From: CAYJAD01 sp964371505
GTDB taxonomy: Bacteria > Desulfobacterota > Desulfovibrionia > Desulfovibrionales > Desulfovibrionaceae
Assembly: GCA_964371505.1 (NCBI GenBank)
Contig: CAYJNG010000020.1
Span: 1 to 24,031, forward strand
Direction of reading: 5' to 3'
DNA length: 24,031 bases
Below the pieces are notes generated by a model. That model was not told where the DNA came from. It did not search any database and saw only the letters and a program-made list of their open reading frames with translations. Shown here one piece after another: positions 1 through 7,500 of the stretch; positions within the stretch are counted from its first letter, which is position 1; every line of letters starts with the position of its first letter. The position numbers and the translations under genes are program-made.

Positions 1-9
1 TGCCCACCA
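1..9 (+). tRNA. 3' end of a tRNA (probably tRNA-Val), cut by the window edge
   Basis: The first nine bases, TGCCCACCA, are identical to the acceptor 3' strand and CCA of the complete tRNA-Val at 2117-2192. The identity continues through the following terminator. The simplest reading is that a tRNA-Val gene lies just outside the window and only its tail is seen. The alternative is that only the tRNA tail was duplicated, as an attachment-site remnant. The missing upstream sequence would decide. Confidence 0.6.
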
Positions 10-20
10 GCAAACAAAAT

Positions 21-50
21 AAGCGTTTAGGGAAACCTAAGCGCTTTTTT
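21..50 (+). terminator. Rho-independent terminator after the truncated tRNA
   Basis: An 11-bp stem (AAGCGTTTAGG with CCTAAGCGCTT, one G-T wobble) closes a GAAA tetraloop and is followed by a run of T. It is identical to the terminator of the full tRNA-Val. Confidence 0.85.
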
Positions 51-121
51 GCATTCATAGTTAGTGAGCCTATATAGTGCAGTAATTTCTCCCTTTGCCG
101 CTATTGCCTGCGCCATCTCCC

Positions 122-150
122 TTGAATATCCCTCCTAAATAGGGTAGATT
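122..150 (+). promoter_or_regulatory. Candidate promoter of the cupin gene
   Basis: TTGAAT at 122-127 and TAGATT at 145-150 are separated by 17 bp, a sigma-70-like arrangement. Downstream, CTCTAGG (151-157) can pair with CCTAGAG (178-184), and the second arm covers part of the GAGGAG ribosome binding site. A 5'-leader structure affecting translation is possible but unproven. Confidence 0.4.
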
Positions 151-194
151 CTCTAGGCTTAAATGCTATATTTTTACCCTAGAGGAGACCTTCA

Positions 195-545
195 ATGATT
201 AGAAAAGCACAAGACGTTGCCGTGGCACATATAGAAAAAAACCGCGGTGGAAAAGGCGTGACCGAAGCTCATACTTTGCTTAAAGATGACGAGTTTTACG
301 GCAAAGGCCGTATGTTTAACCGTGTGGTATTAACTCCTGGATCTTCCGTGGGCTATCACAAGCACGAGGGCGATTTTGAAGCCTATTATATCCTCTCTGG
401 TCAAGGCACCTATCAAGAAAATGGCGCTGAATATCCCGTAAGCGCTGGGGATGTGACTATCTGTAAGGAAGGCGAAAGCCATGGCATAGAAAATACAGGT
501 TCTGAAAACCTCGAATTCATGGCTCTTATTCTCTACACCAACTAA
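195..545 (+). CDS. Small single-domain cupin protein
   Basis: This 116-residue protein is a single cupin beta-barrel. Cupin motif 1 is visible from about residue 49 (PGSSVGYHKH, then E and a YILSGQG strand), with two His and one Glu placed to bind a divalent metal. Motif 2 follows (GDVTICKEGESHGIEN), supplying the last His. Proteins of this size are often sugar- or small-molecule-binding cupins or mannose-6-phosphate-isomerase-like domains; the ligand cannot be told from sequence. The ATG has a good AGAGGAGA site eight bases upstream. It appears monocistronic, with a strong terminator directly after it. No signal peptide is present, so it should be cytosolic. Confidence 0.9.
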   Translation: MIRKAQDVAVAHIEKNRGGKGVTEAHTLLKDDEFYGKGRMFNRVVLTPGSSVGYHKHEGDFEAYYILSGQGTYQENGAEYPVSAGDVTICKEGESHGIENTGSENLEFMALILYTN

Positions 546-552
546 AAAGCAC

Positions 553-584
553 AGCCCTTGCAAAAAAAATTGCAAGGGCTTTTT
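553..584 (+). terminator. Rho-independent terminator of the cupin gene
   Basis: A perfect 10-bp stem (AGCCCTTGCA with TGCAAGGGCT) has an eight-base A-rich loop and is followed by TTTT. It begins seven bases after the stop codon. Confidence 0.9.
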
Positions 585-666
585 ATGGGCTAAATTATTG
601 TAGCACTTTATAAAAAAAGCTTTTAGCTCAGTGCCTTTTGTCTCATCTCCCCTAAATAAAAATATC

Positions 667-683
667 TTGGAACATCTTTTGCT
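667..683 (+). promoter_or_regulatory. Candidate sigma-54 (-24/-12) promoter
   Basis: The 17-base element TTGGAACATCTTTTGCT has GG and GC separated by exactly ten bases, as in the consensus YTGGCACG-N4-TTGCW. Only two consensus positions differ (C to A and G to A). It lies about 84 bases before the start codon of the 767 gene, which fits a -12 element plus leader. No enhancer-binding protein gene is visible nearby. Confidence 0.55.
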
Positions 684-766
684 TTCTCCTTCTTAAGACG
701 TAAAAATTGTGCAGCATAAGGAAAAAATTTCCCATTGCTCGTATATATAAAAAAAGGGGATGCACC

Positions 767-1207
767 ATGTCTATATCCGGCATTTATTCAGATTCTATCT
801 ATACCAATATGTTATTTGGCACTTCTTCTGTGCAAAGCCAAGCTGCAACCTCTTCCGGTGCCAACAAAACAGATTCTGTGAGCCTTTCTTCTGAAGCAAT
901 GGACTTGTACAAAGCCTCTCAAGCAGAAAAAGCAGCCGCTGTAACAGCGTTAAGTAGTCAAGACAATAATGCTGAGTCTGATTTTGCCGATGATAGTAGC
1001 GCTCAGGCAGAAAGCTCCTTGGGCGAGCAAGCTCAAGCTGGTGGTATGAGGCCTAAGGGCGGAAGACCTAGTGGTGGTAGTAGCGAAGATGACGACGATG
1101 ATACCGAGTCCACCGAATGGTACGAAGACTGGTATGAAACTACCATAGGGCTTAATGCCGATGAGGAAAGCAAGTTTGCCGCTTATATGCAGGATGATAT
1201 AGCGTAG
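767..1207 (+). CDS. Acidic Ser/Ala-rich hypothetical protein
   Basis: I do not recognise this 146-residue protein. I chose ATG 767 because AAAAAGGGGA precedes it by a good distance; an upstream in-frame start at 707 lacks such a site. The N-terminus (MSISGIYSDSIYTNML) is followed by a low-complexity Ser/Ala/Gln-rich stretch that includes DSVSLSSEAMDLY, reminiscent of short motifs in FlgM-like and other flagellum-associated proteins. A Gly/Arg/Pro-rich patch (about residues 85-105) and a run of Asp/Glu follow, then a tail with WYEDWYETT. There is no signal peptide or membrane segment, and most of the chain is probably disordered. A candidate sigma-54 promoter lies upstream and a terminator downstream, so it is likely a single-gene, specially regulated unit. 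Confidence 0.7.
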   Translation: MSISGIYSDSIYTNMLFGTSSVQSQAATSSGANKTDSVSLSSEAMDLYKASQAEKAAAVTALSSQDNNAESDFADDSSAQAESSLGEQAQAGGMRPKGGRPSGGSSEDDDDDTESTEWYEDWYETTIGLNADEESKFAAYMQDDIA

Positions 1208-1279
1208 TTCTCTGAAATATAGCGTATACCGTTTGGAAGGGCTTTAGAGTTTCTTTTAGGCGGATTTAGTGGAAATTTT

Positions 1280-1321
1280 AAAAAGCTAGTGGCTGCGTAA
1301 GGCAGTGGCTAGCTTTTTTTT
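1280..1321 (+). terminator. Rho-independent terminator after the acidic protein gene
   Basis: The stem AAAAAGCTAG with CTAGCTTTTT encloses an inner CTGC/GCAG pairing and is followed by a T run. It lies about 70 bases downstream of the stop codon at 1207. Confidence 0.8.
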
Positions 1322-1584
1322 ATGGTGTGCTTGCAGAATTTTTCTTTAGTCATAAGGGCCATACCTAACATGAAACCTCTGTGCAGCTCATTGTGTAGGG
1401 TCTCATGGAGCGTTGACGACAGTCAATATTGACAAATAAACTTTTTGTGGATAAATTTAATATATGCGCTAGTTAACATAGGTAGGTTGCTTTTTATGTT
1501 TTGCGCGTGCATTTTTACCCTCGCTTTTAAACTCTCGCAAAAGTTTATTAACTAGTGCAATAGCACTATTATAAAGGGTATTTT
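1322..1584 (+). promoter_or_regulatory. Leader and promoter region of the secreted-protein gene
   Basis: No gene is visible between 1208 and 1584 apart from the terminator. TTGACA (1429-1434) and TAAATT (1452-1457), 17 bp apart, form a possible promoter about 120 bases before the start codon. Around it are inverted repeats: TTGAC/GTCAA (1413-1426), CTAGTTAA (1469-1476) against TTAACTAG (1548-1555), and TAGTGC/GCACTA (1553-1568). They could be operators; nothing in the sequence identifies the regulator. Confidence 0.4.
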
Positions 1585-2031
1585 ATGAAAAAAACTCCGC
1601 ACATGTTACTAGGATTTTTTATTGCGTCTCTGACTTTGCTTGCAGCTACGCAAGCCTTTGCTGACCGTTCCATTACTATTATCAATGATAGATATAAAAC
1701 CACGTATACGGCGGTACGTTACCAAGACTATAGAGAAGGTAATGATGGTGGGGTTTGGACTACGGAAGCTTGGTATGCTGTTAAACCTTGGCAAACACGC
1801 ACCATTCGCTTTGCTACGGATACGGATATTATGTACGTGTATACGTATGAAGATGGAACCCGCACCGTATGGGCTGGAAACCCCAATGATAGCAGAGATA
1901 ACTCCTATTGGATATCGCATAAAAAGCTCTATTTACAAGGAACCACTAAGCCTAGAGATAGTGGCGCCAAGATGGTAAGATTTAAAAGATACCATGTGCG
2001 AAAAAATGGTTTGAGCATACGTTACAAATAA
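1585..2031 (+). CDS. Small secreted protein of unknown function
   Basis: This 148-residue protein has a clear signal peptide: KK near the N-terminus, a hydrophobic core, and a likely cleavage after AFA (residues 24-26). The mature part of about 122 residues is rich in Tyr, Trp, Thr and Arg and looks all-beta. It has a WTTEAWYAVKPWQTR segment that faintly resembles DUF1036-type small periplasmic proteins; I cannot confirm that. Cysteines are absent from the mature part. The ATG is preceded by AAAGGG. It is followed at once by the tRNA-Val promoter. It should act in the periplasm or outside the cell; no function can be assigned. Confidence 0.75.
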   Translation: MKKTPHMLLGFFIASLTLLAATQAFADRSITIINDRYKTTYTAVRYQDYREGNDGGVWTTEAWYAVKPWQTRTIRFATDTDIMYVYTYEDGTRTVWAGNPNDSRDNSYWISHKKLYLQGTTKPRDSGAKMVRFKRYHVRKNGLSIRYK

Positions 2032-2078
2032 GTTTTTTTTTACACAGGCAATAATTTTTAAAAATTGCCAAAAAAGCG

Positions 2079-2105
2079 TTGACAATGATGTGTACTTTAT
2101 ATAGA
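2079..2105 (+). promoter_or_regulatory. Promoter of tRNA-Val
   Basis: TTGACA at 2079-2084 is followed by an AT-rich -10 region (TATAGA at 2100-2105). Transcription would start close to the mature 5' end at 2117. The spacing of 15 bp to that hexamer is short, so the exact -10 is uncertain. Confidence 0.55.
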
Positions 2106-2116
2106 ACATTCTTCGC

Positions 2117-2192
2117 GGGCAGTTAGCTCAGCTGGTAGAGCGCCGCCCTTACAAGGCGGATGTCGGGGGTTCGATCCCCTCACTGCCCACCA
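2117..2192 (+). tRNA. tRNA-Val (anticodon UAC)
   Basis: The 76-nt gene encodes its own CCA. The acceptor stem pairs GGGCAGT with ACTGCCC. The D-arm has AGCTCAGCTGGTAGAGC, the anticodon stem pairs CCGCC with GGCGG around the loop CTTACAA (anticodon TAC), and the T-arm has GGGGGTTCGATCCCC. It has a promoter upstream and a terminator twelve bases downstream. Its 3' end is repeated at the left edge of the window. Confidence 0.97.
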
Positions 2193-2238
2193 GCAAACAA
2201 AATAAGCGTTTAGGGAAACCTAAGCGCTTTTTTGCATT
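2184..2238 (+). repeat. Direct repeat, copy 2 (tRNA-Val tail plus terminator)
   Basis: Identical to 1-55. Here it overlaps the last nine bases of the complete tRNA-Val and includes its terminator. Confidence 0.95.
2204..2233 (+). terminator. Rho-independent terminator of tRNA-Val
   Basis: An 11-bp stem with GAAA loop followed by a T run, twelve bases after the CCA end. Confidence 0.9.
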
Positions 2239-2385
2239 GTGGGGGTACGGTTTGTAGGTTCTTCAGGCTCTTCCCAAAGAAAGGTGTAATAATAAAAGTG
2301 CTGAATAAAGCTTGCGGTAAATGTCGTACGCGTTCTTAGCGTGAAGCGTTATGTGGCTGATACGTAAAATACTTTCCCATGTGGC

Positions 2386-3261
2386 TTAGCTGTGCAAACG
2401 TGCTTGTAATTCATCAATAAGAATCTTACGCAATGCGGATAGAGAATTTTCATTACGGTCAACGCAATAGAAGTTTCTGGTAAAATGCATATTGCTCATG
2501 GGCACTTTGTGCAATATGCCGTAGCGTAACTCAAGCTCGATGCTGCGCGGAGAAAGGCAAGAAAGCGTGCCTTCATTTTGCAGTACGTCTTTAATGGCGT
2601 CGGTATGGGGCAAATCTAAACTTTGTGCTGGCTGTAAGCCCAACGAGGTGATGCTGGTTAAAAACTTTTCGCGTGTACCTGAGCCCACTTCGCGTAAAAG
2701 CCAAAACTTGTCCATAAGTTCTTCAATGCTGCGCGGCTGTGAAGCCAAGTCTTTATCTGCCGTTACAATAACAAGCTCTTCACTACCAATAAAGGTCACA
2801 TTAAGGTTGGCTGAGCTCACATCTCCTTCCACAAAGCCCATATCCAGTTGCGCGCTTTCTACCTTACGTACAATTTCTAGTGTGTTGTCCGAAAGGCATT
2901 CTAATTCCACATGGGGGTAGCGCTTTTTTATGTCATACAGAATTTGCGGGATGACCCAATTAGACAATGTCAAAGAAGCCCCTATGCAAAGCTTGCCCAT
3001 GGGTTCATCGGAAGAAAGTAAGGAAAGTACATTGGTAAGCTGATGGTACAGCGGCTCTAGTCTTTTTTGTAGTATGCGCCCCTTGGCATTAAGGCGAATG
3101 CCGCGCCCCACACGCTCAAAAAGCTCCACGCCCATTTCATCTTCAAAATCTCGTAAAGTGCTAGAAATGGCCGCTTGAGACACAAAAAGTGCATGAGCCA
3201 CATCACGCATATTGGGAGTTTGAGCTAAGGCTAAAAAAACTTCTAAATATCGTAATTTCAT
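2386..3261 (-). CDS. LysR-family transcriptional regulator
   Basis: This 291-residue protein has the LysR layout. An N-terminal winged helix-turn-helix (about residues 1-60, MKLRYLEVFLALAQ and the recognition region LFVSQAAISSTLRDFEDEMG) precedes a periplasmic-binding-protein-like effector domain (about 85-290). I chose the ATG at 3261 because AGGA lies eight bases upstream; a TTG seven codons earlier has no such site. Known LysR proteins usually control a divergent neighbour, here the ferredoxin/molybdoenzyme operon at 3768, across a 506-bp gap. The effector may therefore be a sulfur compound or its metabolite, as for CysB/CysL-type relatives; that is inference. An AT-rich tract and repeated AAATGG boxes upstream may be its own sites. 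Confidence 0.93.
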   Translation of the reverse strand: MKLRYLEVFLALAQTPNMRDVAHALFVSQAAISSTLRDFEDEMGVELFERVGRGIRLNAKGRILQKRLEPLYHQLTNVLSLLSSDEPMGKLCIGASLTLSNWVIPQILYDIKKRYPHVELECLSDNTLEIVRKVESAQLDMGFVEGDVSSANLNVTFIGSEELVIVTADKDLASQPRSIEELMDKFWLLREVGSGTREKFLTSITSLGLQPAQSLDLPHTDAIKDVLQNEGTLSCLSPRSIELELRYGILHKVPMSNMHFTRNFYCVDRNENSLSALRKILIDELQARLHS

Positions 3262-3767
3262 ATGGCTAGTCCTAAATTTCAAATGGCTAAGTTTTTTGCC
3301 CAGCTGTACTAAATGGTAACGTGTAACAGGCTATGGGTATAAAAGGATTTCTGGTTACTGGTACATTGTATACGGATAAGGTCTCATTCTCCAAATGGAT
3401 AATATCTATTGTTTCAATAAGTGTAAATTGTTAATTGTTTTAATTGTTTATTATTTCACAAGTCCAAATGTTGCAAAAGTGCAAGGTGCTTTTATTGTCT
3501 TCTCTTACTTTTTTTGTAAGAATTTAACTAACACCTTAGTATGAAAAAAGTCTGTTTTAAAAGGTTCTAGGCCGTTAGGAAAAGCTAGAAGTTTATTGTG
3601 GTAATTTATATGGATATTGTACCATTTGTCACAAAAAATACTTGCGTAAAGCTTGTGTGCATTTGTGCTAACAGCGCTTTTTGAGAGAGCTTCTAGAAGT
3701 CTTGACAAATGTTCAAATATAGATGAAATGTTGAATTGTAAAACGTGAATAACAATTGAGAAATACC
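3262..3767. promoter_or_regulatory. Divergent regulatory region between LysR and the molybdoenzyme operon
   Basis: I see no convincing gene in these 506 bases. For the LysR gene, TTGGAG (minus strand, 3389-3394) and TATACA (3367-3372) are 16 bp apart, a candidate promoter. The box AAATGG occurs at 3281, 3311 and 3393, partly as AAATGGCTA, and ATGGCTA also at 3262. AATTGTT is repeated three times around 3425-3448. Near the operon, a perfect palindrome CTTCTAGAAG (3690-3699) lies next to a TTGACA box (3702-3707) without a convincing -10. These are plausible LysR or other regulator sites. Confidence 0.45.
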
Positions 3768-4529
3768 ATGTACGATGATACCCCTTCTAGCCTAAGTACA
3801 CGCATGCAAAGTGACTTGCATAAAGCTTTACAACAAAAACAACATAAAAAAGATGTGCGTTGGGCCATGGTGATAGATCAAAAACTCTGCCTTGGATGCC
3901 ACGCTTGTACCGTTGCGTGCATCACAGAAAATGCTTTGCCCCCGCAAGTGATGTATCGCCCTGTGCTGGAAGAAGAAAGCGGGGTATATCCCCATGTTTC
4001 TCGTGTTTTTTTACCGCGACCTTGTATGCATTGTGCAAAGCCTAGCTGTGTGCCGGCATGTCCTGTTAAGGCCACATGGCAAGAAGAAAGCAGCGGCTTG
4101 ATACGCATGGATAGGGCTCTTTGTGTGGGGTGTGGGCGTTGCATAAAAGCTTGCCCTTATGGCGCCCGCCAGATGGATAGGGGCCAAAGCTATAGTGCGC
4201 ATGCTCCTAGCTGTACTCATGTGCTTTTGGGGCGAGAAGGTATGGAGCAAGGCTATGGCGCTCAAACCTTGCCAGAAAGGGGGGAAAGCGCATCTCAAAA
4301 AGAATATGCGGGCACGAGAAAAGGCAAAGCGTACAAATGTCATTTCTGTTTACCACGTCTTGAACGGGGGCTTTTGCCGGCTTGCGTTACCTCTTGCATT
4401 GGCAGAGCCACATTTTTTGGAAATTTGGCCGATGTGCAATCTTTAGTGTATGCGTTGGCGCACTCCCCGCGGGCAACCCAGCTTTTGCAAACGGCAGGCA
4501 CGAAGCCGCATGTTTTTTATTTGAAATAG
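3768..4529 (+). CDS. Four-cluster [4Fe-4S] ferredoxin subunit of a molybdoenzyme
   Basis: This 253-residue protein is the electron-transfer (beta) subunit of a DMSO-reductase-family complex, of the TtrB/PhsB/PsrB kind. Four cysteine groups are visible in order: CLGCHACTVAC, CMHCAKPSCVPACP, CVGCGRCIKACP and CHFC...PACVTSC. These give sixteen ligands for four [4Fe-4S] clusters. About 40 extra residues (GREGMEQGYGAQTLPERG and neighbours) separate groups three and four. No Tat or Sec signal is seen at the N-terminus (MYDDTPSSLSTRMQ). ATG 3768 is preferred; a TTG four codons earlier is possible, and neither has a strong ribosome site. The catalytic subunit starts 12 bases downstream. No NrfD-type membrane subunit gene follows, so the electron donor is unclear. 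Confidence 0.92.
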   Translation: MYDDTPSSLSTRMQSDLHKALQQKQHKKDVRWAMVIDQKLCLGCHACTVACITENALPPQVMYRPVLEEESGVYPHVSRVFLPRPCMHCAKPSCVPACPVKATWQEESSGLIRMDRALCVGCGRCIKACPYGARQMDRGQSYSAHAPSCTHVLLGREGMEQGYGAQTLPERGESASQKEYAGTRKGKAYKCHFCLPRLERGLLPACVTSCIGRATFFGNLADVQSLVYALAHSPRATQLLQTAGTKPHVFYLK

Positions 4530-4541
4530 GATTTGATAACC

Positions 4542-7500
4542 ATGAAAGATATAGCAAAAAACATGCTTTATACTGTTTGCCAGCAGTGCAATACCAATTG
4601 TGGCATTGGCGTGTGCGTGGAGCAGGGGCGCGTGGTAAAATTAAAGGGTAACCCTTACTCCCCTTGGACCATGGATGCGCACATACCGTATGACACCCCA
4701 TTGCAAGAGGCTCAGCATGTGGAGGGGGCTCTATGCCCCAAAGGCTATGCCGGCATGCAGACCTTATACGACCCTTATCGCATTAAAAAAGTGCTGAAGC
4801 GTGTGGGCAAGCGCGGTGAAAATCGTTGGAAAAGCATGGATTTTCATAAAGCAGTACAGGAAATTGTGCAGGGGGGGGACTTATTTGGTGAAGGGTATGT
4901 GGAAGGCCTGCAGCATATTGCCACCCTACGAGACCCTAAGCTTGCTGAGGTGCTGGCTGCGGATGCAAAAGCCGTGGCAGAAAAAAAGCTTAGTGTGGAA
5001 GATTTTAAGGTAAAGCATGCGGAGCACCTGCACCATCTTATAGACGCTGACCATCCGGACCTTGGCCCTAAAAATAATCAAATTTGCTATATGTGGGGCC
5101 GGCAAAAGGGAGGGCGCGCAGAGTTTGCGCAGCGTTTTTTCCGTCAAGGTTTAGGTACGGTAAATACCCACGGGCATACCACCGTATGCCAAGGCTCGTT
5201 GTATTTTACATGTAAGGCCATGTCGGAGCAATTTTGTGAGGGAAGCTTCAGCGGAGGCAAAAAATTCTATTGGCAGGCTGATACCAATCATGCGGCCTTT
5301 ATTTTGTTTGTGGGGGCCAACCCTCTAGAGGCTAACTATGGCCCCACCTTACGCGCCGGTAAAATAACGCGGCGTGTGGCGCAAGGGCAGTTACGCATGG
5401 CCGTGGCTGACCCCCGTTTTTCCAAAACTGCCGCACGCGCATGGAAGTGGATTCCCTTAGCGCCGCACGGTGTGGGGGCCTTAGGTATGGGCATGATACG
5501 CTGGATATTAGAAAATCAGCGTTTTGACGCGCCGTACTTACAGGCTTGCAATAAAGCCGCAGCCAAGCGCATAGGCGAGCCCACATGGACGCAAGCGGCA
5601 TGGCTGGTAAAATTACGCCCCGATGGCAGCGCCGGTACCTTATTACGTGCGTCGGACTTGGGGCAAAGCCCTGAGGCTCGGCCTGTAAGCGATGCTAAAA
5701 AAGAAGCCACGTGGAACTTTGATGCCTTTGTAACCTTACAGCAGGGCGAGACCCTGTGCTTTGACCCCAACGATACCCAAAATCCAGTGCAGGGTAATCT
5801 TTTTGTGGATACGATGGTGCAGGGGCATAGGGTTAAAAGTGTCTTGCAGCTGTACAAAGAAGCTGCTGAGGAGCAAAGCCTTGAGCAATGGGCTGAGCAA
5901 GCAGGCACCACGGCTGAAGAGATAGCGGAGCTTGCCCGTGAATTTACCTCCCACGGAAAAAAAGCCGCTGTGGATATACATCGCGGCGTGTCGCAACATA
6001 CCAATGGTTTTTATACGGTGACCATTTGGATGCTGGTAAATATGCTCATAGGCAATGTGGATTGGAAGGGCGGGCTTTGCAAAGCAACCACCTACGCCAC
6101 CACACCTTATGCCAGTGATGGCCCCAAGGCTACAGGCCCTGTGCTGCTAGAAACAGAAGGCTCTTTGCGCCCTTGGGGTATTTCCATCATTCGTCACGGC
6201 GTGCATTACGAAAAAACCACACTGTTTGAAGGTTATCCGGCTAAGCGTCCGTGGTTTCCCTTTGCCAGTGATATTTATCAAGAAATTATACCCAGTGCGG
6301 GGGATGCGTATCCTTATCCTTTAAAGGCGCTTTTTATGTATATGGCTGCGCCCACGTACTCCTTGCCAGCCGGTCATGCGCTCATGGATATTCTTCGCCA
6401 TACGGCAAAAATTCCCTTGGTTGTGGCCTCAGATATTACCGTGGGCGAAACCAGCATGTACGCAGATTACATTTTCCCCGATGTGACCTACTTGGAACGT
6501 TGGGAGTTTTCTGGCTCGCACCCTTCGCAAGCGTGTAAGGTGGCGCCGGTACGTCAACCTGTGGTGGCACCGCAAACCGATACGGTGACGGTATATGGGC
6601 AGAGTATGCCAATAACTTGGGAGGCCACCTTATTGGCTTTAGCGCAAAGCATGCAATTGCCGGTATTTGGGGAACATGCCTTGGGGCAGCATAAGCACCT
6701 TAGGCGTGAGGAAGATTTGTATTTGCGCATGGTGGCAGGCATAGCCCATGGCGAAGCTGCCGACGGCTCGCAAAGGGTGCCTGCGGCTTGCGCGCAGGAA
6801 ATAGAGCTCTTTACGCGCGCGCGTAGCCATTTGCCGGCAAGTACTTTTGACGCTGCTCGTTGGGAGCGCGTGGTGGGGGCTGAGCTTTGGCCTCATGTGG
6901 TTACTGTGCTTAACCGCGGTGGGCGCTTTGAAAGCATGGCAGCAGCTTATGATGGAGAGCGCATGGCCCATGGCTACGGTAAAATGGTGAATATATTTTT
7001 TGAAAATGTGGCTCATGCCACACATAGTATGACCGGTCAGCCCCTTGTGGCTTACGGGCGTCATATGCTAAGCCCTGTGGATTGCCTTGGGCGTACGCTT
7101 AAGGATGCACAAGAAGGCTATGATCTTACCCTTATTACCTACAAAACCATTACGCAATGCAAAACACGTACGGCCGGTAACACATGGCTGCGAGAACTGG
7201 AGCCAGAAAATTATGTGGAGCTTGCCGCCATGGATGCTGTGCGCATGGGCCTTGTGTCGGGGGATAGGGTGCGTATTGTTTCCGCCTCTAATCCGCAAGG
7301 TGTATGGGCCATTAGCGCCACACAGCACAAATATATGGAAGGTAAGGTAAGAGTAACACAAGGCCTACGCCCTGGTGTGGTGGCCTTTAGTTTGGGCTAT
7401 GGGCATTGGGCCAATGGCGCTGCAGACATGTGTATAGATGGGCAAAATATAGCCGGCGATGCGCGCCGCGCCACGGGTTTTCATGGCAATGCCGCCATGC

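Larger units (their letters stand above)
1..55 (+). repeat. Direct repeat, copy 1 (tRNA-Val tail plus terminator)
   Basis: Positions 1-55 match 2184-2238 base for base, offset 2183; the match stops at 56 (C against G at 2239). The repeat holds the tRNA 3' end and a rho-independent terminator. It may extend further left, beyond the window. It bounds a segment of about 2.1 kb. Confidence 0.95.

Noticed and set aside
1..2238. Direct repeats as ends of an insertion sequence
   Set aside because: No transposase or terminal inverted repeat is inside; the repeats are a tRNA tail and terminator.
3505..3708. Possible 67-residue minus-strand gene in the LysR-molybdoenzyme gap
   Set aside because: It needs a TTG start with no ribosome site, has a composition typical of AT-rich non-coding DNA, and no family resemblance. 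It also overlaps the palindrome and TTGACA box.
5516..6004. 162-residue minus-strand reading frame inside the molybdoenzyme gene
   Set aside because: It is a shadow of the catalytic subunit gene and is rich in Ser and Cys without any domain.
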